Shown: in pieces, positions 25,909 through 33,461 of the stretch
How the letters are laid out: the number at the start of each line of letters is the position of its first letter
Position numbering within the stretch: the first letter of the stretch is position 1
Assembly: GCF_021117425.1 (NCBI RefSeq)
Contig: NZ_CP088298.1
Coordinates: 3,720,001 to 3,784,000, forward strand
From: Brevibacterium zhoupengii
GTDB lineage: Bacteria > Actinomycetota > Actinomycetes > Actinomycetales > Brevibacteriaceae
Reading direction: 5' to 3'
DNA: 64,000 nucleotides
The notes under the pieces: model-generated
What the model was told of the DNA's origin: nothing
The model's database searches: none
The model's input: only the letters and a program-made list of their open reading frames with translations
Translations under genes and position numbers: made by a program

Positions 25909-27281
25909 GACACGTACTCCAGTTCGCGGTCAGCTTTCGGTGCGTCTCGGTCAGTGTTCGGTGCGACGCGGTCAGTTTTCGGTGTGATTCGGTCGGCGGT
26001 CGGTGCCGCGCGGCCGGCAGCCTGGTCGACCAGCCCGGACAGTTCCCGGGCCTGGGCCGCCGAGTCGTGCAGCCTGCACACCAGATCCCGCGCGGCATCG
26101 GTGATCTCTCGCACGGAATCCGGGGCTTCGCGCAGACGGCGGACCACCTCGGCGATGGCGGTGATGATCTGTTCGGGATCGCTCCCGTCGTCGACGAGCC
26201 AGCCGGTCTCACCATCGATGATGACCTCAGGCACCGCCGTGACATTGCCGGCCACACAGGGAATTCCGGTGGCCATGCCTTCGAGCAGGACGGTCGGCAG
26301 GCCATCGGCGTTGCCGTCGGTGCCGATGACGAAGGGGGCGACGAGAAGGTCGTGGCGGACGAACATCTCGCGGACCTCGGACTGGGTCAGAGCACCGTGC
26401 ATGTCGACGAGCTCGGTGAGGTGCAGAGCGTCGATGAGCTCACGCAGCTCATCCTCGAGCGGACCAGTGCCGACGAGGTCGAGGTGGCAGGGCAGTCCGC
26501 GATCACGCAGCCGGGCAAGTGCAGTGAGCAGATGCCCGAAGCCCTTCTTCTCGACGAGGCGACCGACGGCCAGCAGTGAGGGAATCGCGTGCGCCGCGCC
26601 ACTTGGTCGCTCGGCGATGGCGGGACGGTAGGGGAAACGCTCAAGTTCGAGACCGTTGCGAACGACGACGATCCGTTCGCTGAGCTCGCGCCCCAGGAGG
26701 CGGCGCAGATAGCTGTGGTTGTAGTCGCTGATCGCGATGACGTGGTCGGCGCCTGCGACCTTTCGGCTCAGATCCTCGAATTCGACGCTCTCATGGAAGA
26801 TGTCCTTCGCATGCGTGGTGAACGAGTAGGGAATAGCTGTCAGGGCTGAGGCGGCTCTGGCCACGGTCGTCGCCACCGACGCGAAGTGGGCGTGGAGGTG
26901 GGTGACCTCGTGTTCGAGTGCCAGACGGGCCACGGCAACGGCCTGGACGGCATCGTCGTGGCCGAGTTCGGCAAGGTCACCGAGGTGGGTCTGGAGACCG
27001 GAGGCGATCCTCGGATCCTGCATGCTCTCCTGCCAGGTCTGCCAGTAGCTGCGAGCGCTCGAGGGCCGCTCGACGTGGATGACGGGTGCCTTGACCCTGG
27101 CCAGCTCCGGGTGGAACCGGGTGTCGGTCGTGGGACGGAGGGAGAAGATGACGAGCTCTTCACCGGCGGCTTCTCTGGCGAGGATTTCGGAGACGATGAA
27201 GGTCTCGGAGAACCGGGGATACATCTTCAGCACGTAGGCGCGTCGGACGGAAGGCTTGGTGGGAGTGTGATCAGCCTGCAT
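25905..27281 (-). CDS. GT4-family glycosyltransferase (second in the operon) with repeat tail
   Basis: The start is ATG 27281, supported by AAGGAG 7 nt upstream, and overlaps the upstream gene by 11 nt. The 458-residue GT-B enzyme shows YPRFSETFIVSEI at the N-terminus, HAHFASVATTVARA and the donor-site motif FVIGTDGNADGLPTVLLEGMATGIP (about 320-345). That form is common in exopolysaccharide and glycolipid GT4 enzymes. The last 28 residues are four copies of a 7-residue TDR(x)AP repeat from a 21-bp DNA repeat at 25927-26010, probably a flexible tail. Confidence 0.87.
   Translation of the reverse strand: MQADHTPTKPSVRRAYVLKMYPRFSETFIVSEILAREAAGEELVIFSLRPTTDTRFHPELARVKAPVIHVERPSSARSYWQTWQESMQDPRIASGLQTHLGDLAELGHDDAVQAVAVARLALEHEVTHLHAHFASVATTVARAASALTAIPYSFTTHAKDIFHESVEFEDLSRKVAGADHVIAISDYNHSYLRRLLGRELSERIVVVRNGLELERFPYRPAIAERPSGAAHAIPSLLAVGRLVEKKGFGHLLTALARLRDRGLPCHLDLVGTGPLEDELRELIDALHLTELVDMHGALTQSEVREMFVRHDLLVAPFVIGTDGNADGLPTVLLEGMATGIPCVAGNVTAVPEVIIDGETGWLVDDGSDPEQIITAIAEVVRRLREAPDSVREITDAARDLVCRLHDSAAQARELSGLVDQAAGRAAPTADRITPKTDRVAPNTDRDAPKADRELEYVS
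25927..26010. repeat. Four tandem 21-bp units in the glycosyltransferase C-terminus
   Basis: The units begin CGGTCAG (the fourth CGGTCGG), share TTCGGTG or GTCGGTG in the middle and differ at a few bases each. They stay in frame and encode repeats of the form KTDRVAP, NTDRDAP and KADRELE. Confidence 0.88.
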
Positions 27282-28497
27282 AGCGAATCTCCTTGATCGA
27301 AGTGATGCTGCCACGGCTTGCTGCAGCTGAGTCTGTGCCGATGGGCTCGGCGTCTGTGCCGATGAGTTCGGCGGCGAGATGTGCAATGGTCTGGAGACCG
27401 GCAAGGTCGACATTCGAACGGTCGATCGAGTGGCCCACCCGATCTCCGAACCAGTCGTTGAGCCCGGCGACGCTCACCTCGGCGAAGGAGCAGGTGTCGA
27501 CTGCTCCGACGGCAGCGAGCGCTTCTGCCCGCCGAGGCTGTTCCGCGCGATGGCTGTTGCGGGGGACGACGAGAGCTGGGGTTGGGGTCGCCATCACCTC
27601 GCTCAGTGTGTTGTATCCGCCCATGCAGACAACGGCGCTGGCCGAGGCGATGAGTCCGGGAATGTCGTCGCTGTGTCGAATGACTGTCGTCTCCGCCGCG
27701 GCTGTGCGTTTGAGTGCTTCGAAGTCTGCGAAATCCATCTGCGGGCCGGTCACCACAAGGTGGGTGTAGCCGGCCGGTGGCTGTGAGCGCACGGCGATCG
27801 ACGCGAGTTCGGCGCCGTCGGAACCGCCGCCCAGGCACGTGAGAACGAACTTTCCCGGTGTGGTTGTGGCCCGGTCATTGGGGCGTTCCATGGCCAGGTA
27901 CCCGGTGCATTCGGCGATGCGGGCGAGTTCTGTGGGCACCTCGCCGGTCGTGCGAGGGTCGTAGACGTCAGGATCGCCGTAGATCCAGACTGCGTCGAAG
28001 GAGTCCGCAACAGCACCGGGACCGCCCACTCGATTCCATTCGCGCTCGATCACCTTGGGTGAGTCGAGAACCTCACGCAGGCCGAGGACTGTCCTGCATC
28101 CGCGGGCACGAACGTGGCGTAGTGCTTCTCTGAGTTCACCGTCGATGCCGAAGGGGTGCCGATCAACGATGAAGAGCTCCGGGTCCTGTTGGTCGAGGAT
28201 CGCCTTGATGGCGGCTTTCCGAAGCGCACTGAGTCCCTCCATCGACGAGGCGAGCGCCCGCGGTTGATAACCACCGGCTGCCGGAGTCACACCCGGCAGA
28301 ATCACCCAGTCCCACCCTGCCGGCAGGTCGAAGCGAGTGGCTTCGGGATTGCCCGCGATCAGCAGTCCGCTCACTCGTCGACCGGTCAGTGCGGGAAGGG
28401 CCTTGGCCAAAGCGAAGGCCAGGGCACGGTTGCGGCGGATGTGCCCCAGGCCCAGCGAGTCGTGGGAGAACAGTGCGATTCTCAAAGTGGAATTCAT
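27271..28497 (-). CDS. MurG-like (GT28-type) glycosyltransferase, first of three
   Basis: The 408-residue GT-B protein starts with ALFSHDSLGLGHIRRNRALA, the Gly-rich acceptor-side loop of MurG-like enzymes. Its C-terminal half has LTCLGGGSDG and the donor-site region VVCMGGYNTLSEVMATPTPALVVPR (about 285-315). It resembles the predicted-glycosyltransferase group COG4671 more than MurG itself. ATG 28497 is preferred over an ATG 9 nt upstream. It is the first gene after the response regulator, with a likely regulator-binding repeat just upstream. Confidence 0.82.
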   Translation of the reverse strand: MNSTLRIALFSHDSLGLGHIRRNRALAFALAKALPALTGRRVSGLLIAGNPEATRFDLPAGWDWVILPGVTPAAGGYQPRALASSMEGLSALRKAAIKAILDQQDPELFIVDRHPFGIDGELREALRHVRARGCRTVLGLREVLDSPKVIEREWNRVGGPGAVADSFDAVWIYGDPDVYDPRTTGEVPTELARIAECTGYLAMERPNDRATTTPGKFVLTCLGGGSDGAELASIAVRSQPPAGYTHLVVTGPQMDFADFEALKRTAAAETTVIRHSDDIPGLIASASAVVCMGGYNTLSEVMATPTPALVVPRNSHRAEQPRRAEALAAVGAVDTCSFAEVSVAGLNDWFGDRVGHSIDRSNVDLAGLQTIAHLAAELIGTDAEPIGTDSAAASRGSITSIKEIRYAG

Positions 28498-28499
28498 AG

Positions 28500-28549
28500 T
28501 TCTCATCTTGTCGCGCGCAATTAAGGTGCAATTAAGATTCAGATGAGAA
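28500..28549 (-). promoter_or_regulatory. Direct repeat with 11-bp period inside an inverted repeat, probable response-regulator site
   Basis: CAATTAAG occurs at 28518-28525 and 28529-28536 (CTTAATTG twice on the transcribed strand), an 11-bp period as expected for tandem OmpR/PhoB-type dimers. Flanking it are TTCTCATCT (28500-28508) and its complement AGATGAGAA (28541-28549). It lies directly before the first glycosyltransferase gene and after the OmpR-type regulator gene. Confidence 0.65.
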
Positions 28550-28582
28550 GACTCTTAGGCTCGAATTCAGTCGACGCCGACT

Positions 28583-29242
28583 TCAGTCGACGCGGTAGCC
28601 GAATCCTCGCACGGTGGTGACGAAGTCGCTGCCGAGCTTCTTGCGCAGGTACCCGACGTAGACATCGACGACGTTGGAGCCGGGATCGAAGTCGAAGCCC
28701 CATACGTGTGAGAGCAGCTGTTCTCGTGAGAGCACATTGCCGCGGTTCTGAAGCAGGATCTCTGCCAAGGACAGCTCCCGGGCGGAGAGGTCGATGATCT
28801 TGTCTGCCACCCAGACCTGGCGCTTGAGCAGGTCGATGCGCACGTCACCGCGGACGAGCTCTGTCTGCGGTGCTTCGGTGGCGGTCTCTTTGAGCCGCAG
28901 TCTGATGCGGGCCAGCAGCTCGCCGAATCTGAACGGTTTGATCATGTAGTCCGCCGCACCGGACTCAAGCGCGAAGATCGTGTCATCGGCGTTGTCGCGT
29001 GCGGTGAGAACGAGGACCGGAAGATCGGGTCTGTCTTTGCGCAGTTGGCTGAGCACGCTGAATCCGTCAAGACCCGGCAGCCCGATGTCGAGGACAAGCA
29101 GGTCGAAGTCTCCTGTCAGCGCCAGATCACGGCCGGTGATCCCATCGGCGGCGATCTCCGTGACGAAGCCTGCGGCCTTGAGCCCCTTGGCGATGAAGGC
29201 GGAGATCCGCTCCTCATCTTCGACAACGAGAATTCTGTTCAC
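28583..29242 (-). CDS. OmpR/PhoB-family response regulator
   Basis: The 219-residue product has a receiver domain with the acidic pair VVEDEE, phospho-acceptor Asp in LLVLDIGLPG (about residue 51), Thr in LVLTARD and Lys in MIKPF. A C-terminal winged helix (about 125-219) includes RGDVRIDLLKRQVW and the VDVYVGYLRKKL recognition helix. GTG start; it overlaps the kinase gene upstream by GTGA. The adjacent glycosyltransferase operon is its likely target. Confidence 0.94.
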   Translation of the reverse strand: MNRILVVEDEERISAFIAKGLKAAGFVTEIAADGITGRDLALTGDFDLLVLDIGLPGLDGFSVLSQLRKDRPDLPVLVLTARDNADDTIFALESGAADYMIKPFRFGELLARIRLRLKETATEAPQTELVRGDVRIDLLKRQVWVADKIIDLSARELSLAEILLQNRGNVLSREQLLSHVWGFDFDPGSNVVDVYVGYLRKKLGSDFVTTVRGFGYRVD

Positions 29243-30684
29243 AGCGGTCCTTTCGGCAGGATCATTCGGAACTGGGCGCCCCTGGAGACGTGGTCGAGGA
29301 CAACGGTGCCCCCGTGCGCCTCGGCGATGGCCTTGATGATGGACAGTCCGAGGCCGAAGCCGTGTCCTTCTGTCGACCCTCGGCTGAATCGTTCAAAGAT
29401 GTCGGCTGCGATCTCGTCTGGGACTCCATGGCCTTCGTCGCGGACCCAGATGTGGACTTTGTCATCGACGATGCGGGCGCCGAAGGTGATCGGCTGATCC
29501 TCCTCAGTGTGTTCGACGGCGTTCGAGGCCAATTGCAGCAGAGCCTGCGTCAGTCGCTGTCGATCAGCGGTGATGACGATGGCCGGCGGAGTCTCGAGCC
29601 GCCAATCACGCTGTCCCAACCCCTTGGCCTTGGCCAGGGACTCGTTGAGCAGGGACGGTACGTCGACCTGTTCCGGTCGGACGAAGTCGGGGCGCCGAGA
29701 TCGCGCCAGAATCAGCAGCTCCTCGACGAGTCGGGCCATCCGATCGGTTTCGTCGAGCAGCATCGTCCGGGTCTCATCGACGTCATCGACGTCGCTGGAG
29801 TCCATGGTCTCAAGATGGCCGCTGAGGATGGTCAGGGGTGTGCGCAGCTCATGGCCGACGTCGTCGAGGAAGCGTCGCTGCGTTTCGAAGGAGGCTTCGA
29901 GACGGTCGAGCATGTCGTTGAATGTGCGTCCGAGCTCGGCGATGTCGTCATGGCCTCGCGTGGTGATTCGGCTGCTGAGATCACCGCCGGAGATCGACTG
30001 TGCGGTCTGTCGCAACTCGGTGACCGGAGCCAGAAGCTTCCTGGCCAGCACCGAGGAGATCCCTGAGATCAACAACGCGGCGGCCAGCGCGACGACGATG
30101 TAGATCTGCATGACGTGCGTGAGATCCGTGTGACTGGCGGTGACGTTGTGGACGACGACGAACGACCCTGGGCCGTTGTCCGCCCCGGTTGGGGATCCGC
30201 TGGCGGTGTCCCCACCGGAGGCATTCCCACCGGTCGCGTCTCCACCGGGCCCGGAGGTGATCGGCAATACGTAACCTTCGTATTCGTCGCCGTCGATCGT
30301 CAGTTTGATCTCGCCGCCGTCAGCGGACACTCCGGCCACGGCCTCCTCGAACTCCTGGGAACTGTTCACCGCGGAGTTCGGGTCTCCTTGGTAGAGGACG
30401 CGACCATCGGAGAGGAAAGCGAACAGAGTTTCGTCCTCGTCCGGCCGATTCTGGGCGAGGAACTGGGTGAGGATCTGATCGACGGAGGTGAAGCGCTCCC
30501 CTGTTTCGGGATCGACACCGTTCTGGGCGAAGGAGCGCATCTCTGCGATCTCCTGAGTCATCGAGGCAGAGTTCCGCCCCTCCAGATTGTTCGCTTCGAC
30601 GGTGTAGAGGACAAGCCCGACGACGGTGAGTGCGAGTACGGAGAGAATGGCGACCGTGATCGTCAGTCGGTTCTGAACGGTCAT
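29239..30684 (-). CDS. Membrane sensor histidine kinase
   Basis: The 481-residue product has TM1 near residues 8-29, an extracytoplasmic sensor of about 150 residues with a Gly/Ser/Ala-rich low-complexity stretch, and TM2 near 190-212. HAMP, HisKA (DDVGHELRTPLTIL), the N-box LLQLASNAVEHT and the G-boxes DEGHGVPDE and GFGLGLSI follow. The start is uncertain: ATG 30684 follows the stop of the upstream gene by 13 nt, while ATG 30711 would lie inside that gene's Asp repeat. Neither has a good ribosome site, suggesting translational coupling. It pairs with the regulator at 28583. Confidence 0.9.
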   Translation of the reverse strand: MTVQNRLTITVAILSVLALTVVGLVLYTVEANNLEGRNSASMTQEIAEMRSFAQNGVDPETGERFTSVDQILTQFLAQNRPDEDETLFAFLSDGRVLYQGDPNSAVNSSQEFEEAVAGVSADGGEIKLTIDGDEYEGYVLPITSGPGGDATGGNASGGDTASGSPTGADNGPGSFVVVHNVTASHTDLTHVMQIYIVVALAAALLISGISSVLARKLLAPVTELRQTAQSISGGDLSSRITTRGHDDIAELGRTFNDMLDRLEASFETQRRFLDDVGHELRTPLTILSGHLETMDSSDVDDVDETRTMLLDETDRMARLVEELLILARSRRPDFVRPEQVDVPSLLNESLAKAKGLGQRDWRLETPPAIVITADRQRLTQALLQLASNAVEHTEEDQPITFGARIVDDKVHIWVRDEGHGVPDEIAADIFERFSRGSTEGHGFGLGLSIIKAIAEAHGGTVVLDHVSRGAQFRMILPKGPL

Positions 30685-30697
30685 CCTGATGCGACGC

Positions 30698-31183
30698 TCA
30701 GTCGTCGTCATCATCGCCATCATCGTCGTCGTCATCGCCGTCGTCGTCATCGTCGCCGTCATCATCGTCATCGTCGCCACCGGAGTTGGCGCCGGAGTTG
30801 GCGGAGTCGGCGGGCACTTCGCGTGGCGGGTTGGGCACCGGCTCATAGGAATGCTTGAGTTCCTCGGGCCCAGAAGAGTCGTCAGAAGAGTTCGAGGACT
30901 GACTCGAATCGGAGGATTGGGCTGAGTCGGTGGGACGATCGGCAGAGCCGTCTGCTGACTCGGCGGCGTCGGCTGATTCGGTGGCACCCGCGGATTCTGA
31001 TCCATCGGCGCTCGCGGGGGCCGAGGTCTCGGGAGTCACTTCGACCGGGGTGAGATCTGGTGGCTCCGGCTGAGCGGAGGTCCTGACGATGATGACTGCA
31101 ACCAAAGCGAGCACGACAACCAGACCAGCGATCACGCCGCCCAGAATCTTCGATCGTCCTTCCACGCTCTCAACACTGCCCAA
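30698..31183 (-). CDS. Single-pass membrane protein with Ser/Ala-rich stalk and poly-Asp tail
   Basis: The 161-residue frame is upstream of and coupled to the sensor kinase. One helix spans residues 13-34. A Ser/Ala/Asp/Glu-rich stalk covers 50-105, then comes PEELKHSYEPVPNPPREVPADSA (split here by proline turns). Residues 137-161 hold 22 Asp and 3 Gly in blocks of 5-6 Asp separated by Gly. The tail should be outside the cell and could bind calcium or other cations. The start may be TTG 31183 or GTG 31165; the ribosome site is weak for both. The family is unknown. It is a candidate accessory protein for the kinase. Confidence 0.72.
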   Translation of the reverse strand: MGSVESVEGRSKILGGVIAGLVVVLALVAVIIVRTSAQPEPPDLTPVEVTPETSAPASADGSESAGATESADAAESADGSADRPTDSAQSSDSSQSSNSSDDSSGPEELKHSYEPVPNPPREVPADSANSGANSGGDDDDDDGDDDDDGDDDDDDGDDDDD

Positions 31184-31314
31184 GGCCGGAAGGTTTGTCG
31201 AGCGATCCGCGATGAGAGTCTTCTTAGACCAGGTCAGCCGCGCACTGCCAGGGATCGCCTGAGTCGCTGTGATACCGTGAGCGCCGACCGCACAGCCCCA
31301 GGCAGGAGCCCCTG

Positions 31315-32100
31315 ATGAGTGAGAACCGTCTGCCCGATGACGAGGCCCGGTTCAAGGAATCCGAAAGCAGTGACTCTCATCACGAAGGCCCGGACGAGGC
31401 CCCCGACGAGAGCACTGACTCCTCCACAGAGAGCCCCTGGGCCGCGCTCAAACCCTGGCAGGGCAAGGCATCCCGTCTGGACAAGGTGCTGCTCTTCCTC
31501 ATCATCGGTGTCCCACTCGTCTACCTGGGACTCATGCCGCTGCGCCCCTGGATGCTGGTCAACGCCCCGGTCCTGCAGGAGTTCATCAACGGTGCCAAGA
31601 CTGCTGTCGTTGCCGCGGGCGCCTACGCCCGCGTCGGTGAGATTCCGCTGTGGCTCGTCATCGTTGCCGGGTTCATCGGAATGGCGAAACTGGACTGGGC
31701 CTTCTGGTTGGCCGGCAGACGCTGGGGCGACGGCATTCTGAGGCTCTTCGCTCAGAACGAGCGACAGCTCAAGCGCATCGAATCGCTCAAGCGGATCCCC
31801 AACTGGGCACTGTTCCTTATGACCATCGTCTCGCGCTGCCCGGGAGTCCCGGGCACTCTCGTCTACCTCGTCGCCGGCTGGACGCGGATGCGACTGTCAC
31901 TGTTCCTCATCGCCGACCTCCTGGGCTGCCTGATCTTCACTCTCATCTGGACGACCTTGGGCTATCAGCTGGGCGAGGCCGCCGTCGATATCCTCAAGGT
32001 CGTCGACAAGTACGCGCTGTGGCTGACCTTGGCGATCATCGTCGGCATCTTCGTCATCACCTATATCCGCGAGTACCGGAAGCAGAAGAACGCTCAGTGA
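31315..32100 (+). CDS. DedA/VTT-family membrane protein
   Basis: The 261-residue product has an acidic, disordered N-terminus (about 1-45), then hydrophobic segments with the VTT pattern. These include LVIVAGFIGMAKLDWAFWLAGRRWGD, the SRCPGVPGTLVYLVAGWTRM amphipathic re-entrant region, and two C-terminal helices. DedA/VTT proteins are linked to lipid scrambling and membrane homeostasis. AGGAG precedes the ATG. It is divergent from the poly-Asp protein across a 131-bp gap, close to the glycosyltransferase/exporter cluster; a functional link is possible but unproven. Confidence 0.8.
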   Translation: MSENRLPDDEARFKESESSDSHHEGPDEAPDESTDSSTESPWAALKPWQGKASRLDKVLLFLIIGVPLVYLGLMPLRPWMLVNAPVLQEFINGAKTAVVAAGAYARVGEIPLWLVIVAGFIGMAKLDWAFWLAGRRWGDGILRLFAQNERQLKRIESLKRIPNWALFLMTIVSRCPGVPGTLVYLVAGWTRMRLSLFLIADLLGCLIFTLIWTTLGYQLGEAAVDILKVVDKYALWLTLAIIVGIFVITYIREYRKQKNAQ

Positions 32101-32147
32101 GCCCCCGCTTCACACGTCGGTGATCTTAGGCTCCGAAGTAGTCGAGC

Positions 32148-32990
32148 CTAGGCTCCGAAGGACAGGAAAGTCTCGCGCATCCGCGTCGGATCGGCCCTGC
32201 GTCCGCTGAAGAGTTCGAAGGCATCGATTGCCTGATTGACGGCCATCCCTGAACCGTCGAGGGTCCGGCACCCTTTGGCCTTCGCCTCCCTGAGCAGCTG
32301 CGTTTCGAGCGGGAAGTACACGACGTCGGCGACCCAGGTCTGCGAATCCAGCAGGTCCGTGTCGAAGGGCGTCCCCGGAAAGGCCGCCATGCCGACCGGG
32401 GTGGCGTTGACGATTCCGTCCGCCGAGGTGATGGCCGGTTCCAGCTCTGTCGTTGAGATCGCGCGGACATGGTCCCCGATCTCGGCGGCCAGGTCCTGTG
32501 CCCGCTGTGCACTGATATCGGCGATGACGAGGTCATGGACCCCCAGTTCCGACAGGGCGAAGGCGACGGCGCGCCCCGCTCCTCCGGCACCGATCTGCAC
32601 GACGCGATTCCTTGCCGCACCTTCGAGTCCGGCTTCGAATCCTCGTGCGAACCCGGTGACATCGGTGTTGTGACCTGTCGTCCGTCCAGCTTCGTCGATG
32701 ACGACCGTGTTGACCGAGCCGATGCGCCGAGCGCCGGGGTCAACCTCGTCGAGGAGCTCGATGACCTGCTGCTTGAAGGGGTGGGTGATGTTGAGCCCGT
32801 CGAAGCCGAGGTTCACGGCCGATGTCAGCAGCTCAGTCAGCGGCACAGAGGTCAGTCGCTCCTCGGCGATGTCGATCGTGCGGTAGATCGTGGTCAGATC
32901 GTGCGCCGCGCCTTCATTCTCGTGCATGCGCGGGGTGCGGGAGGCGGAGATGCCTTCGCCGATGAGCCCCAGGAGCAGTGACCGGGTCAT
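32148..32990 (-). CDS. Quinate/shikimate dehydrogenase, QsuD-like
   Basis: The 280-residue product has GEGISASRTPRMHE, the catalytic Lys in GLNITHPFKQQV, GSVNTVV, the nucleotide loop GAGGAGRAV and a C-terminal Gln in GMAVNQAIDAF. GHNTDVTGF replaces the biosynthetic GxNTDGxG, a feature I associate with catabolic actinobacterial quinate/shikimate enzymes. ATG 32990 gives the normal N-terminus. It is last in an IclR-aroQ-dehydrogenase operon, so it should oxidise quinate or shikimate with NAD to dehydroquinate or dehydroshikimate. A biosynthetic AroE role is less likely here. Confidence 0.85.
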   Translation of the reverse strand: MTRSLLLGLIGEGISASRTPRMHENEGAAHDLTTIYRTIDIAEERLTSVPLTELLTSAVNLGFDGLNITHPFKQQVIELLDEVDPGARRIGSVNTVVIDEAGRTTGHNTDVTGFARGFEAGLEGAARNRVVQIGAGGAGRAVAFALSELGVHDLVIADISAQRAQDLAAEIGDHVRAISTTELEPAITSADGIVNATPVGMAAFPGTPFDTDLLDSQTWVADVVYFPLETQLLREAKAKGCRTLDGSGMAVNQAIDAFELFSGRRADPTRMRETFLSFGA

Positions 32991-33021
32991 AGTCTCACTT
33001 TCGTGTGGTGCGTGTGGTGTT

Positions 33022-33459
33022 TCAGGTATTGAGCTTGTCGGCCAGGATCTCCATCGCGTGCACATACCCCTGCGCTCCGGCACCGGCGATGACCGCGGCT
33101 GCCACGGGTGAGAGGTAGGAGTGGTGGCGAAATGACTCGCGGGCGTGCGGGTTGCTCAGGTGCACTTCGATGATCGGGTGATCATAGGATTTGAGCGCAT
33201 CGTGGAGAGCAAGGGACGTGTGCGTGTAGGCGCCGGCGTTGATGATGGCACCCACTGTGGTCTCTCGGGCCTCGTGCACGGCATCGATGAGATCACCCTC
33301 ATGGTTGCTCTGGATGCAACGGACGTTCAGGCCCACCTCGGCGGCACTTGCGGTGCACATCTCCTCGATGTCTCCCAGCGTGGTGTGGCCGTAGATTTCG
33401 GGTTCGCGGACGCCGAGGAGGTTGAGGTTGGGACCGTTGAGGATGAGAACTGTGGACAT
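33022..33459 (-). CDS. aroQ: Type II 3-dehydroquinate dehydratase
   Basis: The 145-residue enzyme has all the family fingerprints: LILNGPNLNLLGVREPEIYG (Tyr acts as base), IINAGAYTHTSLAL and IEVHLSNPHARESFRHHSY. It interconverts 3-dehydroquinate and 3-dehydroshikimate. ATG 33459 is likely; a GTG at 33465 overlaps the IclR stop. Position between an IclR regulator and a QsuD-like dehydrogenase, opposite a QsuB-like dehydratase, points to the catabolic direction, equivalent to QsuC. Confidence 0.93.
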   Translation of the reverse strand: MSTVLILNGPNLNLLGVREPEIYGHTTLGDIEEMCTASAAEVGLNVRCIQSNHEGDLIDAVHEARETTVGAIINAGAYTHTSLALHDALKSYDHPIIEVHLSNPHARESFRHHSYLSPVAAAVIAGAGAQGYVHAMEILADKLNT

Positions 33460-33461
33460 GG

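Noticed and set aside
25927-26010. Regular 21-bp repeats considered as a CRISPR-like or iteron array
   Set aside because: The units are contiguous without spacers, stay in frame and encode a protein tail; no cas or replication genes are nearby.
25063-26631. Open frame of over 500 codons antisense to two glycosyltransferases
   Set aside because: It spans the junction of two well-supported GT4 genes and has no family resemblance; third-position GC bias of the minus strand explains the lack of stops.
32148-32990. Biosynthetic shikimate dehydrogenase (aroE) of the aromatic amino acid pathway
   Set aside because: The NTDVTGF motif and clustering with an IclR regulator, a transporter and a dehydroshikimate dehydratase fit the catabolic enzyme better.
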